From NCBI RefSeq assembly GCF_013185185.1, contig NZ_JAAZWE010000001.1, positions 806,001 through 870,000 of the forward strand: a stretch of DNA of 64,000 nucleotides. The letters are read 5' to 3'. Positions within the stretch are counted from its first letter, which is position 1, and every line of letters begins with the position of its first letter. A model generated the notes under the pieces. That model did no database searches. It saw nothing but the letters and a program-made list of their open reading frames with translations, and had not been told where the DNA came from. The translations under genes and the position numbers were made by a program. This stretch comes from Saccharibacillus endophyticus (lineage in GTDB: Bacteria; Bacillota; Bacilli; Paenibacillales; Paenibacillaceae). Positions 52,373 to 62,132 of this stretch are shown here, piece by piece.

Positions 52373-53596
52373 TCAAGGCTTCCATCCCGGCTTCAACACC
52401 CGCACCAACGCCTCGAAATAATAATAATCCCCCCAGATCGTACACTCGTCAATCCCGATCCCTCGAGGTTTGTTATATACGCCATGCTTCAATACACCGT
52501 TCGACCCCGGCAGATCGCGCGTCGTATACCCCGCATCGAGCGCGGTCAAAATCGCCAAAGCCTGCCTTTCCGCCTGCTTCCGTTCCTCGCCGGAGGGAAG
52601 CTGCCTTGCCAATTCCAGCAAGCCGCAAGCCGCAACGGCCGAAGCCGAAGAATCTCTCTCCTGCGCATTTCCCGTCAAAAACACAAGGTCCCAATATACG
52701 ACGCCGTCAGGCGGGGTACGCTCGTCAAAGTAATCAGCCAATGTTTTCGACAGCTCCATCAGATCCTTTTCATGCGTATGCAGATAGCTCAGCATAAAGC
52801 CGTAAATGCCCCATGCCTGCCCGCGCGCCCAGCACGAATCGTCCGCATGTCCCTGATGCGTCGTGCCGTATTGCGGCTCTCCCGTCTCGGCATCCATATA
52901 GTAGGTATGATACGTCGTGCGATCCGGCCGTACCAGATATCGCGCCGACTGACGGACGTGACTGCGAGCCTGATCCGCGTAGCGCGGATCGCCGGTTTCT
53001 TCGCTTGCCCAATACAGCAGCGGCAGATTCATCAGGCAGTCGATGATCATTCGTCCGCGTTCTTCGGGATCGTCGAGATTCCCCCACGCCTGCACGATGC
53101 CCGCTTGGGGAAGATAGCGCGAAGAGAGCAGCTCCGCCGCGATCAATCCGGCCTCCCGGGCTTTCGGGTTGCCGGTGATCCGGTATTCGTTGACCGCGGA
53201 CAGACTGTATAAAAAGCCCAAGTCATGCGTATCCGTGCCGATGCGTCCGTCCAGGCGCGCGCGGTAATCGGGAAGCTGACTCTCGGCGGCTTGGCGGTAT
53301 TTGACGTCCCCGGTCAATTCGTAAGCCAACCAAAGCATCCCGCTCCAAAAGCCTGACGTCCACTCGAAGTTGGCGATGGCCGGGTAGACGCCGCCTACGC
53401 TGGAAGGAGCCGGATAAGCGCACGGCCCGAACGTTTCAAGACCGGCATCGATACGTTTGAGCACGAAAGCCGCGGCACGCTCAAAAATCGGGGTTCGACT
53501 CTGCTCCATTTCCGCTGCGGGCCTCTCTTCGTCTACCATGCTCTTTTCTGACTGTACCGGATTCAAAGTTACTTCCTCGGCGTTCTTTTTACTCAT
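52373..53596 (-). CDS. GH88 unsaturated glucuronyl hydrolase
   Basis: A 407-residue intracellular enzyme that hydrates and releases the 4,5-unsaturated uronic acid left at the non-reducing end by polysaccharide lyases. The (alpha/alpha)6 family motifs are present: EWTSGFWSGMLWLAYE, THDLGFLY with the catalytic Asp, WARGQAWGIYGF and DSSASAVAACGLLEL. An extra 30-residue charged N-terminus precedes the conserved part. ATG 53596 follows GGGAGGTG and overlaps the GH38 stop by eight bases. It is last in the six-gene operon and so acts after the lyase. Confidence 0.92.
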   Translation of the reverse strand: MSKKNAEEVTLNPVQSEKSMVDEERPAAEMEQSRTPIFERAAAFVLKRIDAGLETFGPCAYPAPSSVGGVYPAIANFEWTSGFWSGMLWLAYELTGDVKYRQAAESQLPDYRARLDGRIGTDTHDLGFLYSLSAVNEYRITGNPKAREAGLIAAELLSSRYLPQAGIVQAWGNLDDPEERGRMIIDCLMNLPLLYWASEETGDPRYADQARSHVRQSARYLVRPDRTTYHTYYMDAETGEPQYGTTHQGHADDSCWARGQAWGIYGFMLSYLHTHEKDLMELSKTLADYFDERTPPDGVVYWDLVFLTGNAQERDSSASAVAACGLLELARQLPSGEERKQAERQALAILTALDAGYTTRDLPGSNGVLKHGVYNKPRGIGIDECTIWGDYYYFEALVRVLKPGWKP

Positions 53597-56500
53597 CGGA
53601 TACACCTCCCCCAAAGTTAAGCCGAAACGTCTTGATCTCGTACGGTTTGAGCGTGAACCGCCAAACTCCGGACCGTTCTTCGCCGATCGGACGTTCCAAC
53701 AAATCCGTTTCCTGCCAATGCAGGGCTTCGGCGAAGGACGACATCTCCATCTCGCCGCTTCTTCCCTCGCATTCATGCAGGCGCACGATCCATCTGTTTT
53801 CGTCCTCGGCTGCTTTGAAAGCATCAATAGCCGCTCGCGAATCCGATCCGTTCAGCCCTGTCGCACGCAGAAGCGAGCGGCCATGCAGGCTTGAACTTCC
53901 TTCCCAAGCGACGGGCGGGCTGTTCAAGCTCCAAGCTTGCCGCATCGTGCCGCCTTCCGCCCAATCGCCCGCATGAGGCAGCAGCGAGTACGTAAAGACA
54001 TGCTCGCCGAGATCCGCTTCCGGATCCGGGTACTCCGCCGACTTGATCAAGCTCAACCGCAGCGTATGGTCTTTGACGTCGTATCCGTATTTGCAATCGT
54101 TAAGCAGACTGACGCCGTACCCCCGTTCCGACAGATCCGCCCATTGATGTCCCACCGTCTCGAACCGGGCATAATCCCAGCTCGTATTCCAATGGGTCGG
54201 ACGCTTCACGTTGCCGAACTGGATATCGTAAGAAGCTTCGGTGGCCCGAATCGCGACGGGAAAAGCAACTTTCAACAGCTGCCTGCGTTCCTGCCAATCC
54301 ACCGTCGTGCAAAAATCGATGCGGCGATGGCCCGTATACAGGCGCATTTCCTGAGTGATCACCGAATCGCCGTACGCCCATTCCATCTCGATCGAAACAC
54401 GCAGCGGACCGTTTTCTTTTAGCCGCATGAATCGAAGGGTGTCCACGGTCCGCATCTTTTCCTTGTAAAACAGATCGATGTTCCAAGCGTCGAATTGCAG
54501 CGGCTTGTCTTCAAATATCTGGAATACGTTTCCGCGCTCGCCGGATGCCAGTACCTCGCGCCGATGCTCACGGTCATATAAACGACTCAGGCCCCCTCGT
54601 TCATCCCATTCCACAATGTAAAACGGCGTTTCCAACCTGTTTTCCTGCCATATAAATCCCGGTTCGGAAGCGATAGCGCGAGCCGGTTCTATTCGATCCG
54701 TACTTTCCGAAGCTTCCGACGGATCGCCCTCCGGATCAAATATCAGCTCATTGAAACCCAGCGGAGCCACATCCCCCGTATCGACCAACCAACCCTTTTC
54801 AGTCCGTTGAAAAGCAAGCCGCCGTCCATCCGCCGTACGCCAGCTGCAGCCGCCCACTTCAATAATGCCGAGTTCTTCCTGCCCGCTCAGTTGTTCATGC
54901 GTATCCCAACCCCTGATTTCGACAGGTTCCGAGCTGCTCCAGGAAGAGTCGTTGAATACGGTATAGGTACGGGAACGCTGCGATCTTGGCACTCGAACGG
55001 TAGAGGCTTGAGCGACTTCTTTTCCCGTTTCCGGCGGCAGCCCGCCCTCGTCCGTCCACCTCTCGGCGGCTTCCGCGTCCTGCGTCGATTGATCCTTCGT
55101 CTCCGCCGCTGCGGCAGGACGATAAGCATCGACTCCTTCTGCTCGCGTTTCAATGAAAGTCAGTGCTTGAATCGACGCTTCATCGACCGACGCGACCAGC
55201 GAATTCGCCTCTTCGTATTCCAAGCGCGCATCCTCGTACACTTCTCCGATCGAAGAGCCGGGGATGATATCGTGAAACTGATTGCGCAGCGCGATCTTCC
55301 AGGCTTGATCTAACCGCTGCTGCCCTGCCGGCGCATCATGCCCGCCCAACAGACCCGCGGCCGCATTCAACAGTTCCGAACGCCGAAGAGCCAGCTCCAG
55401 ACGCCGGTTCGCTTTTTTGATCCAAGCCTGGCTCGTATACGTCCCCCGGTGATTTTCCAAATACAGCTCGCCGTCCCACGTATGCACGTACCCTTCCGTC
55501 TCCGCCGCCGTGCGCTCCAAACGGTCGAAATAGTCGTCCGCCCTGCCCGTTACGGTTCGCGGCAATCCCGGCATATGCTCTAATCTACGACGCATTTCCA
55601 GCATGTCGCGATTGACCCCGCCGCCTCCGTCCCCGTAACCGTAGCAGAGCAGCAGCTCGCGGTTCATCTCCCGATCTTTATACTGCTCCCAGATTCCCTG
55701 TACCGTTTTCGGCACGATATATCCGTTGTACGTATAGTAGGTCTCTTCCGGGAACTCGATCTCCGGCGTGGTGATAAAATGGGTCAGCACTTCCGAACCG
55801 TCGATCCCCCGCCAAACGAAGGTGTCGTGCGGCATCCGGTTATACTGGCTCCAACTGATCTTGGTCGTCATGAACGAAGTGATGCCGGATTTGCGCAGGA
55901 TCTGGGGAAGCGCCCAGCTGTAGCCGAACACGTCGGGCAGCCATAGATAACGGTTCTCCACCCCGAATTCATCCCGGAAAAAGCGCGTTCCGTGCAAAAT
56001 TTGCCGGACCAACGACTCGCCCGAGCTTAAGTTGCAATCCGCTTCCAGCCACATGGCGCCTCCGGCTTCCCAGCGTCCTTCGGCCACCTTTTTCGCGATC
56101 TCTTCGTACAGCCGCGGGTAGTCCTGCTTCACGTATTCGTACAGCTGCGGCTGGGTCTGAAGGAACACGTAATCCGGGTAATGCTTCATCAGCTCCAACA
56201 CGGTGGAAAAAGATCGGGCCGCTTTTTCCCGCGTATGCCGAAGCCGCCAAAGCCAGGCCACGTCGATATGGGTATGCCCGATGCAGTTGACGGTGATCGG
56301 ATCGGCCGATTGCGGATAATTCGCGCGCAGCTTAACCAAGCGGCGCTCAAGTTCGGCAAGCGCCGTTTCGACGGATACATAAAAAGATTCCGTGCCGGGC
56401 TTCGACCAATCCAGCAGACGGAAAGAATGATCCAGCGCCGATAACAGATCGCCGCGTTCCGCCCGCGTATCGGCAAGGATATCGACCGTCTCCAGCATTG

Positions 56501-57026
56501 CGCGTCCCGTATAGTACAGATCGTCCGACGCCGCATGCAGCAGGGCGATCTCGGCCTGCCCCAGCCTATGCTCTTGCGGCGTCTTCGGCCCTCCGCCTTC
56601 CAAACCGGACCACAAACGAAAATGCAGATGAACTTCACTGTCTGCAAGATCGTTCAGGAAAACTTCGCGATGATTGGAGTCGACGCCTTGGCGCGGCTGA
56701 CCGTTCACGAACAGCAGCGATTCGAATCCTCTGCTGTTGCCGTGCGGCGTGGTGCCGAAATCGAATCGGCCGACAAGGCGGAAGCCGGGCGGCGCAGTCG
56801 GAAGCACCGACGACAGACGCAGCCACAAATAACGGTCCCGCCCTTCCCAACGCTGCCCCGGCGGCACGGCCGTCCAGCCTTCGTTGTCGGCTTCCGGCGG
56901 TAAGGCGGCAATATCCCCATCGGGATCGGGGCAGATTTCCAGCTCTTCGAACTTCGATAACGTTCGATATCTTAGCGATTCCAATTCCGTCAGGCGGGCT
57001 TTCAGTTTTTCTTCGGTTTTGAACAT
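53589..57026 (-). CDS. GH38 alpha-mannosidase (second paralogue)
   Basis: A 1145-residue GH38 enzyme closely related to the one at 10284-13469. The zinc motif GHTHIDVAWLW, the nucleophile in LPDVFGYSWALPQIL and the VKRPTHWNTSWDYARFE block are the same. It is about 80 residues longer, mainly through a Glu-, Ala- and Pro-rich insertion near 640-690 and a longer linker near 770. There is no signal peptide. The ATG at 57026 has GGAGG upstream. It lies between the heparinase-like lyase and GH88, so it probably removes alpha-mannose exposed during stepwise degradation. Confidence 0.93.
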   Translation of the reverse strand: MFKTEEKLKARLTELESLRYRTLSKFEELEICPDPDGDIAALPPEADNEGWTAVPPGQRWEGRDRYLWLRLSSVLPTAPPGFRLVGRFDFGTTPHGNSRGFESLLFVNGQPRQGVDSNHREVFLNDLADSEVHLHFRLWSGLEGGGPKTPQEHRLGQAEIALLHAASDDLYYTGRAMLETVDILADTRAERGDLLSALDHSFRLLDWSKPGTESFYVSVETALAELERRLVKLRANYPQSADPITVNCIGHTHIDVAWLWRLRHTREKAARSFSTVLELMKHYPDYVFLQTQPQLYEYVKQDYPRLYEEIAKKVAEGRWEAGGAMWLEADCNLSSGESLVRQILHGTRFFRDEFGVENRYLWLPDVFGYSWALPQILRKSGITSFMTTKISWSQYNRMPHDTFVWRGIDGSEVLTHFITTPEIEFPEETYYTYNGYIVPKTVQGIWEQYKDREMNRELLLCYGYGDGGGGVNRDMLEMRRRLEHMPGLPRTVTGRADDYFDRLERTAAETEGYVHTWDGELYLENHRGTYTSQAWIKKANRRLELALRRSELLNAAAGLLGGHDAPAGQQRLDQAWKIALRNQFHDIIPGSSIGEVYEDARLEYEEANSLVASVDEASIQALTFIETRAEGVDAYRPAAAAETKDQSTQDAEAAERWTDEGGLPPETGKEVAQASTVRVPRSQRSRTYTVFNDSSWSSSEPVEIRGWDTHEQLSGQEELGIIEVGGCSWRTADGRRLAFQRTEKGWLVDTGDVAPLGFNELIFDPEGDPSEASESTDRIEPARAIASEPGFIWQENRLETPFYIVEWDERGGLSRLYDREHRREVLASGERGNVFQIFEDKPLQFDAWNIDLFYKEKMRTVDTLRFMRLKENGPLRVSIEMEWAYGDSVITQEMRLYTGHRRIDFCTTVDWQERRQLLKVAFPVAIRATEASYDIQFGNVKRPTHWNTSWDYARFETVGHQWADLSERGYGVSLLNDCKYGYDVKDHTLRLSLIKSAEYPDPEADLGEHVFTYSLLPHAGDWAEGGTMRQAWSLNSPPVAWEGSSSLHGRSLLRATGLNGSDSRAAIDAFKAAEDENRWIVRLHECEGRSGEMEMSSFAEALHWQETDLLERPIGEERSGVWRFTLKPYEIKTFRLNFGGGVSDE

Positions 57027-57059
57027 GAAGCAAGCCTCCGTTCGACAACAGAATGGTGG

Positions 57060-59489
57060 TTACGAATCAAGTGCGTTCTTTTCGTCCAAACGAAATTCGG
57101 AACGTCCGGCCTGCATTTTCCGCTTCCACATGCCGGAGTCGAAATCGAATCGAAGTCCTTCCGCTTCGCATTCCTCGTTCGGGTCTCGATCGAGCGCGAA
57201 ATAACACCAGGCGTCCGCGGATAGCGACGTCGCCGCCCGCAATCCTTCCCGATAGTCCAGCGCGGCGCTTCCTTTGAGCAGGGAGCTGAATAGGCAGCGC
57301 CCTTCCCGCTTGAGGTAACTGCCGTTATGCAGGGCAATCCGCCCCAACGAACCGTCCTTCTCGTAAAACAAGACCGTCAGGAAAGCATCCGTCTCCCAAA
57401 CGCCGAACCCCGCATGCGAATTATCGTGCATGACGCGACCGTCCGCGCGGCGGTTGACCATCAGCTCGACGCGGCTGCCGTTCGTGCGTTTCAGGGAGAT
57501 CGCTTGCATGCCGTCGCCGATTGCGGAATCGGACAATTCGGAAGGTTCCGCATCCGATCCTGCCGTTCCCGTCAATCGCTCGACCGTCAATTCTTCCTCT
57601 TCGGAACCCGGCAGCAGAAACACGCTCAGGAACTTGATCCGCCCGTCTTCCGATCCGGAACGGATTTTGGCATAATCGGCTTCGGGAAAAACATCCTCCA
57701 ACCCCGTTGCTCGGGAAAAAGAGTTCAGATATCCTTGTTCCGAAACATATTCTTTCGTTTCGGGGTAGGGATGCAGCACTTGCAGCTTCATCTCCGCCCG
57801 TTCCATGGACAACGACGGCTCCGCCCGGCCTTGTTCGATCTTCATCCCGGCAGGCATATGCAGCAGCCATTCGAACGTGCCGCTCTCCCGGGCTTGCAAA
57901 TCGTCGATCAGAATCATGGCGCCGTCCACGCAGACGAAATGCCGGTAAAAGCGCCGGTACGCCCCGGCGTAAGGACCTGTGCAATCCGCCAACAGATACC
58001 GGTAGCCGGGAGTGTCCAGCCAATCGGGAATGCATCCGGGGAATTTGGTTCCTTCCTCAATCAGCGCAGGCGGTTGGCCGTGACCGTTGAACAAAACCAC
58101 GTTGTGCGCGGCAGACTGCCGATAGTAGGCGTTATACAGCGGCTTGGAATACGCGCAGTGCCCGGAATCGTCAACGAAAGTCCGTCCGCCGACGGTCAGG
58201 ATGAACGTCCCGACGTCCAGATGATTGTGATTCCAGCTTTCTCCCGTCTTCACGGCCAGCACGACCTGCTCCCCGCCGCTTTGCCAGCGCACGAAGCCGT
58301 AGCCCGAATGCCCCAGCACGGCGATTCCTTCTTTTTCGCTCGACACGGGGGGTTGAATAGGCAGATGTTCCGGATAAAAAGCGAACTCGGCCGCTTCCGA
58401 CGGTTCTCCTTTAATGTACGCGAACAATCCGAGCATGTCGCCCCGCCGCTGCATATCGGCCAAACGGAGCCAGACGTAAGCATGCAAAGTCCGATCGCCT
58501 TCGTCGCCGAAATGAAACGTGCCGACCTGCCCTTTTCCGCGCTCCGATTGACGTTCGGCAGGTTCCGATAAGGGTTTCGATTCAGGGTTCGCCTCTGAGC
58601 CTTTATCCCCGTCTTGCGCCCGTTTCCAATAAATCGTTTCCAGGTACACGTCCGGAATCTGCCGCAGCACCTCCGATTCGCCCAGCTTCGCATCGCCTGT
58701 CCGCCTCCGGTAAGCGGCTTCGAACACCAGAAAATTGCCTAACGCGTAATCCAAATACCCCATCGTTTCGACATAATCGCCGTCCGCCCCGAAATTCGCT
58801 TGTTTGTTTTGAAGCACGTTTCCCGGATAGGCGAACCACTCGCGGATGCCTTCCGTGATCGTATGCAGCGCTTCGTCCGCGTGAGGAACACGACCTTCGA
58901 GCGCTAGCAGCAGCAGACCGGCCGCGGATACGCAGACAATCCACCAATTATGACCCATTGTATCCAGCGCATGAATCTTTTTGACCGGATGCAGCCAATC
59001 TTCGTACAGCGGCAGATAAGCTTTCTCGTACAGCATCTGCTCGATTTGCCGCCGCTCCTCCGCGTTGCAAGCATGACGCACCGCGTCGTAAGCCGAAGCC
59101 AGCCGAAGCCCGATATCCGCCGTCCACAAATCCGACTGCCGCCCGCCGCCGCTCTGATACACCCAACGGTCTTCTTCGCTTAACAAAGTAATCAATCCCG
59201 CGGCCAGCGCTTCCGCTTTCCGGCTGTCCGTCATGCGCGCGTAAAATGCCAGGTTCTGCGCTTCCTTCGCCAGCATCCGCACTTCGTTCCCGAGCGTGAA
59301 AAGCTTGCTTCCGCCGTAAGTCAACCAGCGTTCGCGCAGCGAAGCGATTCGCTGCCTTGCTTCCCGCACCCACGCCGCGTCCCGGCTTTCCATCTTTTCC
59401 GCAAAAGCCGCCCAACCCCGGCCCATGGCAGGATCGGATTGAATCAAACGCCGGCTTCGGGCTAACGTCTCTTCGTCATAAATCAACAT
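57060..59489 (-). CDS. Heparinase II/III family polysaccharide lyase
   Basis: An 809-residue protein with an N-terminal (alpha/alpha) toroid (about 1-400) and a heparinase II/III beta-sandwich domain (about 410-790). The catalytic region GESWNHNHLDVGTFILTVGG carries the conserved His; GHCAYSKPLYNAYYRQSAAHN follows. There is no signal peptide, so it probably acts on imported oligosaccharides, giving unsaturated uronate ends for GH88. The family covers heparin, alginate and other uronate polymers, so substrate is open. ATG 59489 follows GGGAGGACG; upstream in-frame codons run through a hairpin. It sits 33 bases before the GH38 gene. Confidence 0.87.
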   Translation of the reverse strand: MLIYDEETLARSRRLIQSDPAMGRGWAAFAEKMESRDAAWVREARQRIASLRERWLTYGGSKLFTLGNEVRMLAKEAQNLAFYARMTDSRKAEALAAGLITLLSEEDRWVYQSGGGRQSDLWTADIGLRLASAYDAVRHACNAEERRQIEQMLYEKAYLPLYEDWLHPVKKIHALDTMGHNWWIVCVSAAGLLLLALEGRVPHADEALHTITEGIREWFAYPGNVLQNKQANFGADGDYVETMGYLDYALGNFLVFEAAYRRRTGDAKLGESEVLRQIPDVYLETIYWKRAQDGDKGSEANPESKPLSEPAERQSERGKGQVGTFHFGDEGDRTLHAYVWLRLADMQRRGDMLGLFAYIKGEPSEAAEFAFYPEHLPIQPPVSSEKEGIAVLGHSGYGFVRWQSGGEQVVLAVKTGESWNHNHLDVGTFILTVGGRTFVDDSGHCAYSKPLYNAYYRQSAAHNVVLFNGHGQPPALIEEGTKFPGCIPDWLDTPGYRYLLADCTGPYAGAYRRFYRHFVCVDGAMILIDDLQARESGTFEWLLHMPAGMKIEQGRAEPSLSMERAEMKLQVLHPYPETKEYVSEQGYLNSFSRATGLEDVFPEADYAKIRSGSEDGRIKFLSVFLLPGSEEEELTVERLTGTAGSDAEPSELSDSAIGDGMQAISLKRTNGSRVELMVNRRADGRVMHDNSHAGFGVWETDAFLTVLFYEKDGSLGRIALHNGSYLKREGRCLFSSLLKGSAALDYREGLRAATSLSADAWCYFALDRDPNEECEAEGLRFDFDSGMWKRKMQAGRSEFRLDEKNALDS

Positions 59490-59506
59490 AGTCGTCCTCC
59501 CGCAAG

Positions 59507-59544
59507 CGGCTTCGGAGCGACAATCCGCCCGAAGCCGTTTTTTT
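59507..59544. other. Intra-operon hairpin between binding-protein and lyase genes
   Basis: CGGCTTCGG (59507-59515) pairs with CCGAAGCCG (59529-59537). The seven T residues follow on the plus strand, so on the transcribed minus strand this is a hairpin preceded by A residues and not a normal terminator. It may stabilise the 3' end of the binding-protein message. Confidence 0.5.
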
Positions 59545-59572
59545 CGTTCTATGATCGCCGCGCGGTTCGTTC

Positions 59573-61198
59573 TTACTCGAACTTCATCGTGTACAGTTCT
59601 TTCATGAAGATCCAGGAGTCTTTGTTGTCTTGGTACCACTGCTTGTACCAGTCTTCGAGCGCTTGGCCGCCGGACGCGTACCATGATTTTTTCACGTCTT
59701 CGACGCCTTGATCGACGGTGTAAGCATCTCCGCTGACGATCGCTTTGGCCATGGTATCGTTCATCGTGTTCCAGCCGTCGTTGAACGTCGTCGTCATCGC
59801 TTTATCGAGCGAAGGACGGAACTTGGCATGCGTGAAGCCGGGATGCGGATGCTCGGGGTCGAGGTAGAGCTTGTCCATTTCTTGGGCGATCGCGATCCAT
59901 TCCTGATCGATCGGGTCGGTCGAATCTGCCGGACGTCCGCCGATCTTGTTGTCGTTCAGGATATACTTCGGCATAAACATGCGGTAGTCGTTGGTGTAAC
60001 CCATCTGCGTTTCGTTTTTCGCTTCGTCGATCGGTTTCATCGTGCCGTCTGCTTCCTTGGTGTAATTCTCGCCTTCGATGCCGTTCGCGAACGTCTCGAC
60101 CGTCGACGGCGTGACCATGAAGTCGATGTACTGCATAACCGCTTCCGGATCTTTCGCGTTGGCGTTTACCGCCCCCGTCATCTGGAGAGCCGGGTTGAAG
60201 TCGGGACCGAAACGGCCGAATTGACTTTCCGGGAATGCCATCGCCGTGACTTTGGCGTTCGGATCGGTGTTTTTCAGCGTATCGAAGTTTTTGCTGATGA
60301 CGGTGCTGTAAGCCAAGTAGATGCCCAGCTTGCCGCTGGCGAAGTCCTGCTCGGCTTTTTGGCCGTTTTTGTCCGACAGGAAGTCTTTGTCCACGATGCC
60401 GTTGTCGAACAGCTTTTTCTTGAAATCGTAAGCGGGCTTGATCCGGTCGAATTGCCGCACCAACTGATCGTTTTCGACGATGAACATCTCGTTTTGGAAC
60501 ATGGCATCGATATAATAGGTAGCGAATTGGCTCAAGTTGATGCCGTACGTGTCTTTGACCCCGTTTCCGTCCGGGTCTTGATTGGCAAAGGCGTCCGCTA
60601 CCGCATACAGTTCGTCGACCGTTTGCGGAACTTCAAGTCCCAGCTTGTCGAGCCAATCCTGACGAATCACCATCGCGCCGAGCACTTCCGGTTTGGTAAC
60701 CATGCCGATCAGGTACATTTTCCCGTCCGGCTTGGTGCCGAGCGTCTTGAGCGCCGGAACCTTTTCCAGCAGCGCCTTGTATTCGGTACTGTTGTTCGCG
60801 ACCAGATCGTCCAGCGGAAGCAGCTGCTTTTGCGCCCACAGCGAGTTCAGGAAGTCGGTATCGTACTCCAGCACCAGATCGGGCGCGTCGCCGGAAGCGA
60901 ACAGCATGCTGTACTTTTGCTGCGACTCGTTGCGGGGAATCGGCACGAATTTGGCGTTGACCGGACCGTTTTCGTTGATCCATTTCGTCCAGCGGTTGTC
61001 CGAGTACGTGCCTTCTTCTTTCGGAATTTGGCCGCGGTCGTAGATGGAGACGCTGACTTCTTTTTTGCCGCCGTCTCCGCCCTCTCCGCTGTCCGCGCTT
61101 TGCTTTTCGTTCGTTCCGCAGCCGCTCAATACCATCGACAACGCCATAACCGCCGCGAATCCGCCCGTCACCTTTTTGCTCCAGCTCTTTTTGCCCAT
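59573..61198 (-). CDS. Sugar ABC transporter substrate-binding lipoprotein (LplA-like)
   Basis: A 541-residue extracellular solute-binding protein of the large family 1 type typical for Paenibacillus oligosaccharide importers. The signal peptide ends at the lipobox LSGC (Cys27), followed by a Glu-Gly-Ser-rich linker. The body has typical segments (FASGDAPDLVLEYD, ADAFANQDPDGNGVKDTYGI, GKLGIYLAYS). It lies 24 bases after the second permease gene. No ATPase gene is present; such systems share an MsmX-type ATPase encoded elsewhere. Confidence 0.92.
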   Translation of the reverse strand: MGKKSWSKKVTGGFAAVMALSMVLSGCGTNEKQSADSGEGGDGGKKEVSVSIYDRGQIPKEEGTYSDNRWTKWINENGPVNAKFVPIPRNESQQKYSMLFASGDAPDLVLEYDTDFLNSLWAQKQLLPLDDLVANNSTEYKALLEKVPALKTLGTKPDGKMYLIGMVTKPEVLGAMVIRQDWLDKLGLEVPQTVDELYAVADAFANQDPDGNGVKDTYGINLSQFATYYIDAMFQNEMFIVENDQLVRQFDRIKPAYDFKKKLFDNGIVDKDFLSDKNGQKAEQDFASGKLGIYLAYSTVISKNFDTLKNTDPNAKVTAMAFPESQFGRFGPDFNPALQMTGAVNANAKDPEAVMQYIDFMVTPSTVETFANGIEGENYTKEADGTMKPIDEAKNETQMGYTNDYRMFMPKYILNDNKIGGRPADSTDPIDQEWIAIAQEMDKLYLDPEHPHPGFTHAKFRPSLDKAMTTTFNDGWNTMNDTMAKAIVSGDAYTVDQGVEDVKKSWYASGGQALEDWYKQWYQDNKDSWIFMKELYTMKFE

Positions 61199-61222
61199 AC
61201 TCTTACCCCTCTCTGTTTGTGA

Positions 61223-62098
61223 TCATCCTTTAACCGAACCGATGAGCATGCCTTTGACGAAATATTTTTGCAAAAACGGATAAACGATCAGCATAGGAAG
61301 AATCATGACGATGATCCCGGCGGAACGGATGGACTCGGGCGCCAGCTTGCGGAAAGCGTCCGGATCAAGCATCGCCAGTTCCGACATGAGCGACTGACTC
61401 TGAATCATATTTTGCACGAGCACCGATAAGTTGAAGCGCTCGGGATCATTGATATAAATCAGAACGTTGAAGAAAGAGTTCCAATGCGCCACCCCGTAAA
61501 AAAGGGCAATCGTCGCGATGACGGGAATCGACAGCGGAAGCACGATCCGCAAAATAATGCGCCATTCCCCGCTGCCGTCAATCCGCGCCGCATCTTCCAA
61601 CTCCTCCGGGATATTTTCGAAAAAAGAGCGCAAGACGAGCAGATTGTAGACGCTGACGAGTCCGGGCAGCCATAACGCGCCGTAGTTGCCGACCAGTCCG
61701 AGCGACTTCGCCAGCAGATAGTTCGGGATCAGGCCCGCCGTGAACAGCATGGTGAACACGATCGCCAGCGTCAGGAACCGTCTTGCATAGAAATGCTTGC
61801 GGGACAGCGGATACGCCGCCAAAATCGTGAAGACCATGTTCAGCCCCGTGCCGACGAGCGTGATGATCACGCTGTTTTGAAAAGCGCCCACGATATTGGT
61901 GTCTTCGATCAGTTTGCTGTACGCCGTCCAGGTAAAATCCCGCGGCCATAAGCTGACCTTGCCGAGCGTAATCGCTTCGTTACCGCTGAGGGACAAGGCC
62001 AAGATGTGAATGATCGGCAGCAGGCAGCTCAGGGCGGCCAGGGCCAGAATGAAATAGTTGACGCCGTAAAACACTTTTTCTCCGCTTGTCGATTTCAC
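61223..62098 (-). CDS. Sugar ABC transporter permease (LplC-like)
   Basis: A 291-residue membrane protein with six hydrophobic segments, of the carbohydrate uptake (CUT1) permease family. The EAA-type loop is EELEDAARIDGSGEWRIILRIVLPLSIP (about 180-207). GGAGGAGAAG precedes the ATG at 62098. It is the second permease of the importer and starts 34 bases after the first. Confidence 0.93.
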   Translation of the reverse strand: MKSTSGEKVFYGVNYFILALAALSCLLPIIHILALSLSGNEAITLGKVSLWPRDFTWTAYSKLIEDTNIVGAFQNSVIITLVGTGLNMVFTILAAYPLSRKHFYARRFLTLAIVFTMLFTAGLIPNYLLAKSLGLVGNYGALWLPGLVSVYNLLVLRSFFENIPEELEDAARIDGSGEWRIILRIVLPLSIPVIATIALFYGVAHWNSFFNVLIYINDPERFNLSVLVQNMIQSQSLMSELAMLDPDAFRKLAPESIRSAGIIVMILPMLIVYPFLQKYFVKGMLIGSVKG

Positions 62099-62132
62099 CT
62101 TGCTTCTCCTCCTTTTGTCGATTCGCCGCCGT

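Noticed and set aside
59708..61222. Open frame of 504 codons opposite the solute-binding protein
   Set aside because: Antisense shadow; the minus-strand frame has a signal peptide, lipobox and family motifs.
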